The position numbers were made by a program, and so were the translations under genes. Below are positions 34,877-43,205 of a stretch of DNA of 64,000 bases, piece by piece. This stretch comes from an uncultured Selenomonadaceae bacterium. GTDB taxonomy: Bacteria; Bacillota; Negativicutes; Selenomonadales; Selenomonadaceae. The notes beneath the pieces were generated by a model. That model was given only the letters and a program-made list of their open reading frames with translations, did not search any database and was not told where the DNA came from. Every line of letters begins with the position of its first letter. Within the stretch, counting starts at the first letter, position 1. The stretch covers positions 1 to 64,000 of the forward strand of contig CAJOGX010000006.1 of NCBI GenBank assembly GCA_905234175.1, in the 5' to 3' direction.

Positions 34877-35443
34877 ATGCGCTTAACCGCTTTGCTCGCA
34901 GCGTCGATTGCCGGCATGATTTTTTTCGCCGGTACCGCTCAAGCTTACGACTTGCCAAAGATTAAGCCCGATAAAAAAATTTCCGCCGAGTCCGAAGACG
35001 CCACGCGCAAAGGGCTCAAGGGCGACTGGTCTCACGTAGAAAAATTTGAGCGCGAAATTCAAGCCGCGCTTGCCGAAAACCCGAACCTTCCCGCGTCCTC
35101 TCCCGCGCGCGTCACGGAGGACAAAAACCTGATTTTCATAGCCTACTACAAAGGCAACGCCTACTTCCTCGATAAGTACTCGCTTAAAGTTGCCCGAAAT
35201 TCCCGCGAAAGACGCACCTGGAGCCAGCACATTTTCCCAATCGGCGAAGGTATTTCTCCGCAAAATTCAAGGGCAACTAAACAGAAATTCAATACCGAGG
35301 CTGGCGAAATTTACAATTCGCGCGGGCGCAGTGACAAAATTTCCAAAGCCAAAACCGACGCCGACCGAATTTTTCTGGAGGAGTGCTTCAAAGTCGGCTA
35401 CTACTACGCGTTCGGAGAGGATTTTGACGAAGTTCAAGATTAA
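34877..35443 (+). CDS. Exported protein of unknown function
   Basis: A 188-aa protein with a signal peptide (about residues 1-23, ending Ala-Gln-Ala). I do not recognise it. The mature part is charged and contains LIFIAYYKGNAYFLDKYSLKV near residue 95 and a conserved-looking RRTWSQHIFPIGEGISPQNSRA block near residue 115. It ends in an acidic helix. The start codon directly follows the TAA of the YopX-like gene and shares the GAGGAGCG ribosome site just before that stop. metY follows 24 nt later. Confidence 0.65.
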   Translation: MRLTALLAASIAGMIFFAGTAQAYDLPKIKPDKKISAESEDATRKGLKGDWSHVEKFEREIQAALAENPNLPASSPARVTEDKNLIFIAYYKGNAYFLDKYSLKVARNSRERRTWSQHIFPIGEGISPQNSRATKQKFNTEAGEIYNSRGRSDKISKAKTDADRIFLEECFKVGYYYAFGEDFDEVQD

Positions 35444-35467
35444 CAAGTGGAAAGAGGTCTTTTTAGA

Positions 35468-36760
35468 ATGAGCGAAAACCACAGGTACAAATTTGAGACG
35501 CTTCAGCTCCACGTTGGGCAGGAAAATCCCGACCCAGTTACTGACGCGCGCGCTGTCCCGATTTACCAAACCACGTCGTACGTTTTCCATAACTTCGACC
35601 ACGCCGCAGACAGATTCGCGCTGCGCGACGCCGGAAATATCTACGGGCGCCTGACAAATCCTACGCAGGACGTTCTTGAACGCCGAATCGCCGCCCTTGA
35701 AAACGGCTCGGCGGCTCTGGCGGTTGCTTCCGGCGCGGCGGCCGTCACCTACGTCGTGCAGGCTCTTGCGCATAAGGGGCAGCACGTCGTTGCGGCGACC
35801 ACGATTTACGGCGGCACCTTCAACCTTTTTGAACACACGCTGCCCGATTACGGCATCGAAACCACTTTCGTCGACCCATCCAAGGGCGCCAAAGTTTTTG
35901 AAAAAGCTATCAAAAAAAATACCAAGCTGATTTTTATCGAGTCCGTCGGCAACCCCAACGCCACGCTGATTGACATTCAGGCCGTCGCGGACGTTGCGCA
36001 CAGGCACAAAATCCCGCTGGTTATCGACAACACTTTCGCCACGCCTTACCAAATCCGCCCGTTCGAGTACGGCGCTGATATTGTCGTTCACTCGGCGACG
36101 AAATTTATTGGCGGGCACGGCACCACGCTCGGCGGAATTATCGTCGAGGGCGGCAACTTCGACTGGGAAAAATCCGGCAAGTTCCCCTGGCTCGTCGAAC
36201 CAAATCCAAGCTATCACGGCGTCAGCTTTTACAAGGCGCTCGGCGCGGCGGCTTTCGTCACGTATATCCGCGCGATTCTGCTGAGAGATACCGGCGCCGC
36301 AATTTCTCCGCTCAACGCATTCTTCCTCCTGCAGGGCGTCGAAACTCTTTCCCTGCGCGTTGAACGCCACGTAGAAAATGCGCTGAAGGTTGTTGACTAC
36401 CTCGCCAAAAATCCGAAGGTCACCAAAGTCAATCACCCCGCGCTTGCCAATCACCCAGACCACGCGCTCTACGAAAAATATTTCCCGAACGGCGGCATTT
36501 CAATTTTCACCTTCGAGATTAAGGGCGGCGCCGAAGCTGCTAAAAAATTCATCGACAGCCTGAAAATTTTCTCGCTGCTGGCTAACGTCGCTGACGTGAA
36601 ATCGCTCGTGATTCACCCCGCGTCGACGACTCATTCCCAGATGACTGAAGCTGAACTGCTGGCGTCCGGCATTACGCCTTCGACGATTCGCCTTTCAATC
36701 GGCACGGAACACATCGACGACATTATTGCCGACCTTGAGGAGGGTTTCGCGGCTATCTGA
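35468..36760 (+). CDS. metY: O-acetylhomoserine aminocarboxypropyltransferase (O-acetylhomoserine sulfhydrylase)
   Basis: A 430-aa PLP enzyme of the Cys/Met metabolism family that condenses O-acetylhomoserine with sulfide to make homocysteine. The opening ETLQLHVGQENPDPVTDARAVPIYQTTSYVF and the ~430-aa length mark MetY rather than the shorter MetB/MetC. The PLP lysine is in VVHSATKFIGGHGTTLGG, near residue 208. The ATG at 35468 follows AAAGAGGTCTTTTTAGA. Upstream in-frame codons at 35447 have no ribosome site. It is followed 21 nt later by an aldose epimerase gene. No SAM or T-box riboswitch was recognised in the short leader. Confidence 0.93.
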   Translation: MSENHRYKFETLQLHVGQENPDPVTDARAVPIYQTTSYVFHNFDHAADRFALRDAGNIYGRLTNPTQDVLERRIAALENGSAALAVASGAAAVTYVVQALAHKGQHVVAATTIYGGTFNLFEHTLPDYGIETTFVDPSKGAKVFEKAIKKNTKLIFIESVGNPNATLIDIQAVADVAHRHKIPLVIDNTFATPYQIRPFEYGADIVVHSATKFIGGHGTTLGGIIVEGGNFDWEKSGKFPWLVEPNPSYHGVSFYKALGAAAFVTYIRAILLRDTGAAISPLNAFFLLQGVETLSLRVERHVENALKVVDYLAKNPKVTKVNHPALANHPDHALYEKYFPNGGISIFTFEIKGGAEAAKKFIDSLKIFSLLANVADVKSLVIHPASTTHSQMTEAELLASGITPSTIRLSIGTEHIDDIIADLEEGFAAI

Positions 36761-36781
36761 ACTCAAAAGGAGCCTGATTCT

Positions 36782-37657
36782 ATGCACACAATGCAAAACG
36801 AAATTTTGAAAATCACCGTGGCTGAGCGCGGCGCCGAACTGAAATCTATCACCGGCGTTAAGGACGGCGCGCAATATCTGCATGACGGGAACCCGCAGTG
36901 GTGGAAATACACGGCGCCAGTACTGTTCCCGTTCGTCGGCAAGCACGTTGACAATAAATACCGCGTCGACGGAAAAGTTTACGAACTTCCGCAGCACGGC
37001 TTCGCGCGTACGACGGACTTCAAATGCATTCGCGAGGCGGCGGACGAAATCGCTTTCCGCCTGAGCTGGAGCGAAGAGACGCTCAAAAATTATCCCTACA
37101 AATTTCAGCTCGACATCGCCTACATTCTGCGCGGCAACGAAGTCGAAGTCATGTGGACGGTTGAAAATCTCGACGATAAGGAAATGTACTTCTCGATTGG
37201 CGCGCACCCCGCGCTGAAGTGCCCGATTGTTGACGGCGAAAATTTTGACGACTGCTATTTGAAATTCAACGTGCCGGAAAAATCTTCGCGCATTCTGCTG
37301 GCGGCGAACGGCAACCTCTCCCACGACAGAGTTCCCACGATTGACGGCACCGAACTCCCGCTGAACTACGAACTTTTCAAGGGCGACGCGCTGGTTTTCG
37401 ACGACCTCAAATCCGACGAAATTACAATCTGCTCGCGCAAAAGTTCAAAGGCTGTCACCGTCCGCGCGAAGGGCTTCCCGTACATGGGTATCTGGACGCC
37501 AGCTAAGGGCGGCGCGCCGCTGCTTTGCATTGAACCCTGGCTCGGTCACGCAGATTATGTTGACTTTACCGGCGACATTTCCGAGAAGGAAGGCATTAAC
37601 AAAATTCCCGTCGGAGAATCGTTCGACGCCGGTTTCACGTTTATCATTCACGAATAA
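36782..37657 (+). CDS. Aldose 1-epimerase family protein (LacX-like)
   Basis: A 291-aa galactose-mutarotase-like protein that probably interconverts anomers of a hexose or hexose phosphate. Family features are PVLFPFVGKHVDNKY near residue 50, the histidine in PQHGFARTTDF and SIGAHPALKCPI with the second active-site His. The glutamate base is likely in LCIEPWLGHAD. It belongs to the LacX/YihR-like branch, whose substrates are poorly known. The ATG follows AAAGGAGCCTGATTCT. A terminator stands 40 nt behind the stop codon. Confidence 0.88.
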   Translation: MHTMQNEILKITVAERGAELKSITGVKDGAQYLHDGNPQWWKYTAPVLFPFVGKHVDNKYRVDGKVYELPQHGFARTTDFKCIREAADEIAFRLSWSEETLKNYPYKFQLDIAYILRGNEVEVMWTVENLDDKEMYFSIGAHPALKCPIVDGENFDDCYLKFNVPEKSSRILLAANGNLSHDRVPTIDGTELPLNYELFKGDALVFDDLKSDEITICSRKSSKAVTVRAKGFPYMGIWTPAKGGAPLLCIEPWLGHADYVDFTGDISEKEGINKIPVGESFDAGFTFIIHE

Positions 37658-37697
37658 AAAAAGAGCTGCCGTTTCAGCAACTCCAAAAATATTTTCA

Positions 37698-37721
37698 ACG
37701 GGCGCAGAGCCCGTTTTTTTT
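37698..37721 (+). terminator. Intrinsic terminator after the epimerase gene
   Basis: ACGGGC (37698-37703) pairs with GCCCGT (37709-37714) around GCAGA, followed directly by a run of T. It touches the 3' end of the convergent FAD oxidoreductase gene. Confidence 0.85.
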
Positions 37722-37723
37722 GT

Positions 37724-39217
37724 TCAACCCGCGCTGACGTAACTGCGCTGGCCTGCAGGAATTTTCGCCCAGTCGATTTGATTTACCGCGACGCCGTTCC
37801 TTATCCCGTACGCCGCCGCAATTCCCGCCGCCTCGCCAATGCTCATGCACGTCGGCTGAATCCTCATCGACGCCTGAAGAATGAAACTCGCGCTGATACA
37901 ACGCCCGCTGACAATCAGATTGGAAATTTTGTCGCAAATCAGCGCGCGGTAGGGAATTTCGTAGTAGCCGCCCTTCGGGAGTTTTTCGGAAACTTTTTCG
38001 CCGTGCGCGTCGATAAACCACGCCGTCCGGCAAACCGCGTCGGCAAAGCGGCTCTGATTGTGGTAATCGTCCTCAACCAGATAATATTTCCCGCGAATAC
38101 GCCAGGACTCGCGCGCGCCCAGCATAACCGCTTCGCGACTGATATACGCGTTCTCGAAGCCAGGCAGGTGCCGAATAAGATAGCCCGCCATATTGTGGAG
38201 CATTTTCCTGCCGTAAGTTACCGCGCGGCTGTAGTCGATTGGGTCGGTGGATTTGAACTTCACGGGAATTTCTGGGAAGTTGCAGGACATGACGCCGTTT
38301 TTGCCGATAATGCTGTAAGCCTGCATGTACTCCGCCTCTTCCTGCGAAAGTTCGCCGGTCTCAACGCCGCGCGCCATAAGTTCTTCCAGCTTGTAGCGCT
38401 GCTTCCTGTGCATTGCCTCCGCAATTTCAAAGTACGGCGGCAAAGATTTGCACCAGTCTTCCTTCAGCTCAATCGCCACGTACTGATAAAGCCGGTCGAT
38501 GTCAATCCCGCCCATTTCAAAGCGGAAACTCATAGGCTGATTGTTGCCGGTTTTCTCGTAGCCGCGCTCGTGAGGGACGCCGACATTTCGCGCAAGGTAA
38601 GCGTCGCCCGTCGAGTCGATGAAAACTTTCGCGCGCACCGCCGCAAGTCCGGCTATCGTCTGAATAATCGCCGTGGTAATTTTCCCGCCCGAAGTCAGCG
38701 CGTCAACCAGAACAGTTTCGTACAGAATGTTGACGCCGGTTTCTTCGCACATTTCGTCATAAATCCAGGTGAGCGTTTCGGGATTGTGCCATGTCTGCTG
38801 AGTCACGCCGTCGAAGGGCTCAATTCCCTTTTCGCGCAGGCGCTGTTTAATTTCGGCAACGTAAGGCGTGTCGCTGTTGGGCGCGTGCGTTTCCATGAAC
38901 GGATACACGCAGCCAAGAACCGCCATTCCGCCCAGCGCTACACTGCGTTCGAGCAGAACGACTTTCGCTCCCTTGCGCGCTGCATTAATCGCCGCCGCTG
39001 TGCCAGAAGGTCCGCCGCCGCATACACAAACGTCCACGTCGTACAGCACAGGAATTTTTTTGCCAGCATATTTTATCATGTCGCCGGAAACTTTTTCAGC
39101 CGCCTCAACTTCAGTCAAATCGCCGCCGCCGCCACTCAGAAGAGCGCCAGCTGTCGTCAAGCCCGCCAGCTTCATGAAATCCCTTCGCGAAATCGGTATC
39201 AAAAAACTTTTTGACAT
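37724..39217 (-). CDS. Tat-exported FAD-dependent oxidoreductase
   Basis: A 497-aa flavoprotein of the FAD_oxidored type. A twin-arginine signal opens it: ISRRDFMKLAGLTTAGALLSG, residues 9-29. The dinucleotide-binding motif CVCGGGPSGTAAAINAARKGAKVVLLE follows near residue 66, then GGMAVLGCVYPF and a FIDSTGDAYLARNVGVP segment typical of the family. The substrate is unknown. Relatives act on sugars or steroid-like ring systems. The ATG at 39217 has GGAGG eight bases before it, and upstream in-frame extension is unlikely. The gene lies downstream of the mannose-type PTS genes on the same strand but has its own promoter. Confidence 0.85.
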   Translation of the reverse strand: MSKSFLIPISRRDFMKLAGLTTAGALLSGGGGDLTEVEAAEKVSGDMIKYAGKKIPVLYDVDVCVCGGGPSGTAAAINAARKGAKVVLLERSVALGGMAVLGCVYPFMETHAPNSDTPYVAEIKQRLREKGIEPFDGVTQQTWHNPETLTWIYDEMCEETGVNILYETVLVDALTSGGKITTAIIQTIAGLAAVRAKVFIDSTGDAYLARNVGVPHERGYEKTGNNQPMSFRFEMGGIDIDRLYQYVAIELKEDWCKSLPPYFEIAEAMHRKQRYKLEELMARGVETGELSQEEAEYMQAYSIIGKNGVMSCNFPEIPVKFKSTDPIDYSRAVTYGRKMLHNMAGYLIRHLPGFENAYISREAVMLGARESWRIRGKYYLVEDDYHNQSRFADAVCRTAWFIDAHGEKVSEKLPKGGYYEIPYRALICDKISNLIVSGRCISASFILQASMRIQPTCMSIGEAAGIAAAYGIRNGVAVNQIDWAKIPAGQRSYVSAG

Positions 39218-39232
39218 AAAAAATCCTCCAAT

Positions 39233-39261
39233 AAAAAAATCCCGCACAACTTGCGTACAGG
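39233..39261 (-). terminator. Probable terminator of the PTS operon
   Basis: On the minus strand CCTGTAC (39261-39255) pairs with GTGCGGG (39247-39241), including two G-T pairs. ATTTTTTT follows. The stem overlaps the start region of the FAD gene's transcript. Confidence 0.5.
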
Positions 39262-39290
39262 ATTATAACAGATTTGCAACAGATATGCAA
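39262..39290 (-). promoter_or_regulatory. Promoter of the FAD oxidoreductase gene
   Basis: Minus-strand TTGCAT (39290-39285), a 17-nt spacer and an extended -10 TGTTATAAT ending at 39262. Confidence 0.6.
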
Positions 39291-39295
39291 ATTTT

Positions 39296-39381
39296 TTACG
39301 CCATGAGACCAATCGCGTAACCTGCAATGCGATAGGTAAGAGCATTGCTATACCGATTGCGAACAGCCCGACGATAATCGT
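39296..39381 (-). pseudogene. Frameshifted remnant of a second manZ 3' end
   Basis: Translated on the minus strand, this stretch gives TIIVGLFAIGI and, one frame over, AGYAIGLMA plus a stop. The intact manZ just upstream ends TIIVGLFAIGIIGYAVGLMA plus a stop. The DNA is similar but not identical and carries an extra ~20 nt that breaks the frame. It is therefore a decayed second copy of the PTS IID C-terminus, not an independent gene. Confidence 0.75.
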
Positions 39382-39397
39382 ATTTTGCGTTCGTTTT

Positions 39398-40243
39398 TTA
39401 CGCCATAAGCCCGACAGCGTAACCGATAATACCAATCGCGAAAAGTCCCACGATAATTGTCAGCGCGTTGACGCCTTTTTTGAGCAGGAACATACAGGCG
39501 AAAGTCATCAGCAGCGGCACGATACTCGGCATCAAGCTATCGAGAATTGACTGCAAAGTTGTAACGACGTGCTCACCGGCGGAGTTCGTGTATTCGGAAA
39601 TAACCAGCGGCATGTTGACGCTCGTCCACTTTGCAACGAGCGCGCCCATAACCAGAAGACCGAGAACCGACGCGCCTTCGGTGAGGAAACGCATTTGGTT
39701 ACCGCCAATATTTTCAACGAGCGCCGTGCCCTGCGTGTAGCCGTACTGCACGCCGTACCAGTGAGTTGCAAGGCGGATAATGTTAAAGCCAATGAAGAAA
39801 ATGAAAGGACCAATCAGCGAGCCGGTAAGCGCAACGCCCGCGCCGAGCGCCGCAAGGACAGGACGAATCGTGCCCCAGAAAATCGGGTCGCCGACGCCAG
39901 CCAGAGGACCAATCAAACCGACCTTGACGCCGGAGAGCGTAGCTTCGCTTATATCAGCGCCGTTCGCCTTTTTCTCCTCCATAGCGCCAATGATACCCAT
40001 AATCGCCGCCGCAACGAATGGCTGCGTGTTAAAAAATTCAAGGTGACGGCGCAGCGCTTTCTTGAGTTCGTCGCCTTCATAGACGCGCTTGAGAATCGGA
40101 ATCATCGCCACGCAGAATCCCATTGCCTGCATACGCTCGAAGTTGAAGGAGCCGAGCAGGAAGTTTGACCGTACAAAGACCCAAAACAGATCGTCTTTGG
40201 TAACTTTTTTATCTGCCATCTCTGTAACTTTTTTATCTGCCAT
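39398..40243 (-). CDS. manZ: PTS mannose/fructose/sorbose family IID component
   Basis: A 281-aa membrane subunit that, with IIC, forms the sugar channel of a mannose-class phosphotransferase system. Family blocks are visible: FWVFVRSNFLLGSFNFERMQAMGF at the N-terminus, HLEFFNTQPFVAAAIMGI, and VKVGLIGPLAGVGDPIFWGTIRP. Hydrophobic helices run from residue 120 on, and the protein ends IIGYAVGLMA. The first 16 codons contain an eight-codon tandem duplication (MADKKVTE, MADKKVTK). The first ATG is chosen because GGAGGC lies seven bases before it. It is 13 nt behind manY, and its ribosome site overlaps the manY stop region. Confidence 0.93.
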   Translation of the reverse strand: MADKKVTEMADKKVTKDDLFWVFVRSNFLLGSFNFERMQAMGFCVAMIPILKRVYEGDELKKALRRHLEFFNTQPFVAAAIMGIIGAMEEKKANGADISEATLSGVKVGLIGPLAGVGDPIFWGTIRPVLAALGAGVALTGSLIGPFIFFIGFNIIRLATHWYGVQYGYTQGTALVENIGGNQMRFLTEGASVLGLLVMGALVAKWTSVNMPLVISEYTNSAGEHVVTTLQSILDSLMPSIVPLLMTFACMFLLKKGVNALTIIVGLFAIGIIGYAVGLMA

Positions 40244-40247
40244 CTCG
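40201..40247 (-). repeat. 24-bp tandem duplication at the manZ start
   Basis: TAACTTTTTTATCTGCCATC occurs at 40201-40220 and again at 40225-40244 (plus-strand reading). It duplicates the ATG and first eight codons of manZ. Confidence 0.95.
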
Positions 40248-40256
40248 TTCGCCTCC

Positions 40257-41057
40257 TTACATCAGTTCGGAATCGTCAATGTCGTCGCCTTCGACACCGC
40301 TACCGCCGCCAGTTTTCGCCGCTTCCTCAATGTCAATGTTCATCTGCATTGTCTGAATGTGGAAGTAAGCGCAAATCGCGCCGATAGCGCCGAAACCGAT
40401 AAGGTTAATGTCGGTGAAGACCGCCAGCAGGAATCCGAGGAAGAAATAAACCATGAGCTTCTGGGCGTTCATGAGGTTGATAACCATTGCGTAGCCGACG
40501 ACGACGATAAATCCGCCAGCGACCTGCAAGCCGCGCGTGATAACTTCCGGAATGGAATTGAGCGCTTCGTTGACAGTGTCGGTACCGGCAACCATGTAAA
40601 TCGCCACGGACGGAATTGCAACGCGCAAGCCCTGCAGTAAAAGACCGAGCCAGTGACACATTTCAATTCCGTGATAGTTGCCCGCCTCTGCGTATTTATC
40701 CGCCATGTGCTGGAAGAAAACCGTGATTGTACGAACGAAAATCGTGAGAACCTGTCCGGCAGCCGCCAGCGGGACTGCCAATGCGATACCTGCACCAATG
40801 CTTTGATGTCCAACTATAACCAGAATCGTTGAAACGACGGAGGCCAGTGCCGCGTCAGGAGCCATTGCCGCGCCGACGTTCATCCAGCCCAGCGCCATCA
40901 TTTCGAGTGTACCGCCAAGAATAATTCCTGTTGTCATGTCGCCGAGTACCGCGCCAGTCATTGTACACGCTATTACCGGACGGTGGAACTGCGCCTCGTC
41001 CAGAACCGACGCGAAACCGGTTATCATCGCCACTATGAACAGCAATACCAGTGTCAT
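40257..41057 (-). CDS. manY: PTS mannose/fructose/sorbose family IIC component
   Basis: A 266-aa integral membrane subunit of the sugar channel. It has about seven hydrophobic helices and the family blocks FHRPVIACTMTGAVLGDMTTGIILGGTLEMMALGWMNVG near residue 30 and IALAVPLAAAGQVLTIFVRT. An acidic, Gly-rich C-terminal tail is unusual. The ATG at 41057 is chosen over a GTG at 41069, since GAGGTG is then a well-placed ribosome site. A 155-nt gap separates it from the IIB gene upstream, unusually wide for this operon type. Confidence 0.92.
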   Translation of the reverse strand: MTLVLLFIVAMITGFASVLDEAQFHRPVIACTMTGAVLGDMTTGIILGGTLEMMALGWMNVGAAMAPDAALASVVSTILVIVGHQSIGAGIALAVPLAAAGQVLTIFVRTITVFFQHMADKYAEAGNYHGIEMCHWLGLLLQGLRVAIPSVAIYMVAGTDTVNEALNSIPEVITRGLQVAGGFIVVVGYAMVINLMNAQKLMVYFFLGFLLAVFTDINLIGFGAIGAICAYFHIQTMQMNIDIEEAAKTGGGSGVEGDDIDDSELM

Positions 41058-41212
41058 AGCAGAAAACACCTCTTTCGCTTATTTTATGAAGTTTTCAAAG
41101 ACCTGCGAAAAAATTTTTAAACCTGCCGAATCGACAACCGTTATTGCGCGGCAAAATGCAGGCACAGGAAGAACCCCGCGCCCGCACCTGCCGAACAATT
41201 TTCAATGCCGTT
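41058..41212 (-). other. Wide gap between IIB and IIC genes
   Basis: This 155-nt spacer has no open reading frame of note. GCAGG near 41200 and CCTGC near 41157 (minus strand) could close a loose stem, but no T-run follows. It may influence the relative expression of the IIB and IIC-IID genes. Nothing else is seen. Confidence 0.3.
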
Positions 41213-41704
41213 TTACCAGAGACCTTTCGCCTTCAGCGCTTCCTCAACGGGAACCTTCGTGTCGTTGGCGAGCTTGCGCATTTCAACTTCGATACCCATA
41301 CTGAGCAGCTTTTTAAGTGCCTCAACGTCCTTGGGGCTAACGCCTACTGCCTGCGAAATCATCGTATCGCCGTCTTTAAAAGTCTTGCCGCCGAGATTTA
41401 CCGACTTAAAAGGAATGCCGCCTTCGACCGCGCGAACAACGTCAGTAGGATTCGTGAACAGAAACAGCGTCTTGAAAGAATCAAACTTCGGATTTTTATA
41501 AGCCTCGCAAGCCTTCTCTACGGAAACAACGTAGCCCTTAAGTCCGGGCGGAACTACCTGCAGGAGGAGCTTTTTACGCAGTTCGTCTTTCGCAACTTCG
41601 TCGCTTACGCACATAATGCGATTGCAGCCGGTGACCTTCGACCAGACCGTCGCGACCTGCCCATGAATCAAACGATCATCGATTCGGCAGAAAGCTATTT
41701 CCAT
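41213..41704 (-). CDS. manX: PTS mannose/fructose/sorbose family IIB component
   Basis: A 163-aa cytoplasmic phosphocarrier domain. The phosphorylated histidine is His14 in CRIDDRLIHGQVATVW. The rest follows the family (NRIMCVSDEVAKDELRKKLLLQ, NLGGKTF, and a C-terminal KKLLSMGIEVEMRKL). It lacks the IIA domain that is fused N-terminally in E. coli ManX, and no separate IIA gene lies in the window, so the phosphate donor must be encoded elsewhere. The ATG at 41704 has AAAGGTGG before it. Upstream in-frame sequence has no good start. It is first in the IIB-IIC-IID operon. Confidence 0.92.
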   Translation of the reverse strand: MEIAFCRIDDRLIHGQVATVWSKVTGCNRIMCVSDEVAKDELRKKLLLQVVPPGLKGYVVSVEKACEAYKNPKFDSFKTLFLFTNPTDVVRAVEGGIPFKSVNLGGKTFKDGDTMISQAVGVSPKDVEALKKLLSMGIEVEMRKLANDTKVPVEEALKAKGLW

Positions 41705-41776
41705 AAAAATACCACCTTTCCCTTGCGCCACGCCACTTGTCCGACGCGGCAAAACCATTAACAATTACACGGGCTG

Positions 41777-41805
41777 ATTATATATTACTGATAAATTTTT
41801 TGCAA
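41777..41805 (-). promoter_or_regulatory. Promoter of the PTS operon
   Basis: Minus-strand TTGCAA (41805-41800), a 17-nt spacer and TATAAT (41782-41777). No sigma-54 (-24/-12) signature of LevR-type control was seen. Confidence 0.65.
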
Positions 41806-41834
41806 TAGCAAATGAAAATTTTCTTTAGGCAGTG

Positions 41835-41840
41835 TATAAT
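41835..41840 (+). promoter_or_regulatory. mnmE: -10 box of mnmE
   Basis: TATAAT 18 nt before the TTG start, preceded by GTG. No clear -35 box. Confidence 0.4.
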
Positions 41841-41857
41841 TTAGCGGAGGTGATATT

Positions 41858-43201
41858 TTGAAAACTGAAGACACTATCAGCGCGATTTCTACGGCGCTCG
41901 GCACGGCTGGCGTCGGCATTATCCGCCTCAGCGGCGAAAATTCTATCGCCATCGCTGAAAAAATTTTTGACAGGCCGCTCCTCACCGCGCCCGACAGAAA
42001 AATTATTTTCGGTCACATTAAAAATTCCGCCGGTGAAATTGTCGACGAAGTTTTAGTTTTAATCATGCGCGCGCCCAAATCCTACACGCGCGAAAACGTC
42101 GTCGAAATTCAATGCCACGGCGGCACCGAAGTCCTGCGCGAAATTCTCAGCTTAACTTTTCAGGCCGGCGCCCGCCCTGCTGAACGCGGCGAATTTACTA
42201 AGCGCGCCTTTCTCAACGGCAGACTTGATTTAACGCAGGCGCAGGCAGTTTTGGACGTGATTCAGGCGAAAACTTCCACTGCCCTCAGCGTCGCCCAAAA
42301 TCAGCTCGCCGGTAAAACTTCAAAAAAAATCCGCGCCATTCGCACCGAAATTCTCGGCGTCCTCGCTCATATCGAAGCGCTCATAGATTTTCCGGAAGAC
42401 GACCTCGACGACGCCATTACCGCTGACCTCGACGCTAAAATTTCCGCGCAGATTGACGCCGTGAAAATTTTCCTCGCCAACCAGCGCAGCGGTAAAATCC
42501 TGCGCGAAGGTCTTGAGACTGCGATTATCGGCAAGCCCAACGTCGGCAAGTCCAGCCTGCTGAATTTTCTCGCCGAAACCGACCGCGCTATCGTCACCGA
42601 CATTCCTGGCACGACCCGCGACAGCATTGAGGAATTTGTCAGCATTCGCGGCGTCCCGCTCAAAATTATCGACACCGCCGGTATTCGCAGTTCCGATAAC
42701 CCCGTTGAAAAAATTGGCATTGAGCGCGCTAAAAACTGCGCCAGTCGCGCGGAACTGATTCTGGCTCTCTTCGACGGCTCCCGCGAAATTTCTGCCGAGG
42801 ATTTGGAAATTCTCAGGCTGATTGACGGCCGCAGCGCAATTATTCTGCTGACGAAGGCGGATTTGCCGCGCGTCATTGACACTGCGCAGTTTGAAAATTT
42901 CACAGCGATTTCGGTGAAGACCGGCGCGGGCGTTGAGGATTTTTTGGACGCCATTGCTGAAAAAGTCGGCAGCGTCAACGCCGAGATGAATTTTGTCCGC
43001 GACGAACGCGAAGCAGATTTACTCCGGCGCGCCGTTGAAAATCTTGAAGAGGCTCGCGTTACGCTTGCAAAAAATATCGGGATTGACTTCGTGGCGATTG
43101 ACTTGCGCGCGGCGCTGGAACTTCTCAGCGAACTCACCGGCGAATCCGTCACCGAGGACGTTATCAACGAGATTTTCAGCAAATTTTGTATCGGGAAGTG
43201 A
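41858..43201 (+). CDS. mnmE: tRNA uridine-5-carboxymethylaminomethyl modification GTPase MnmE
   Basis: A 447-aa GTPase which, with MnmG, modifies the wobble uridine of several tRNAs. The N-terminal folate-binding domain shows GVGIIRLSG and the EIQCHGG segment. The G domain has G1 GKPNVGKSS at residues 225-233, then DIPGTTRD and DTAGIR, and G4 is TKAD. The C-terminal motif CIGK ends the protein. It starts with TTG after GCGGAGGTGATA. mnmG follows four bases after the stop codon, so the two partners are co-expressed. Confidence 0.97.
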   Translation: MKTEDTISAISTALGTAGVGIIRLSGENSIAIAEKIFDRPLLTAPDRKIIFGHIKNSAGEIVDEVLVLIMRAPKSYTRENVVEIQCHGGTEVLREILSLTFQAGARPAERGEFTKRAFLNGRLDLTQAQAVLDVIQAKTSTALSVAQNQLAGKTSKKIRAIRTEILGVLAHIEALIDFPEDDLDDAITADLDAKISAQIDAVKIFLANQRSGKILREGLETAIIGKPNVGKSSLLNFLAETDRAIVTDIPGTTRDSIEEFVSIRGVPLKIIDTAGIRSSDNPVEKIGIERAKNCASRAELILALFDGSREISAEDLEILRLIDGRSAIILLTKADLPRVIDTAQFENFTAISVKTGAGVEDFLDAIAEKVGSVNAEMNFVRDEREADLLRRAVENLEEARVTLAKNIGIDFVAIDLRAALELLSELTGESVTEDVINEIFSKFCIGK

Positions 43202-43205
43202 GAAA

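Noticed and set aside
42993..43205. N-terminal extension of mnmG
   Set aside because: It overlaps the mnmE coding end. The FAD-binding start at 43206 matches the family length and has a better start context.
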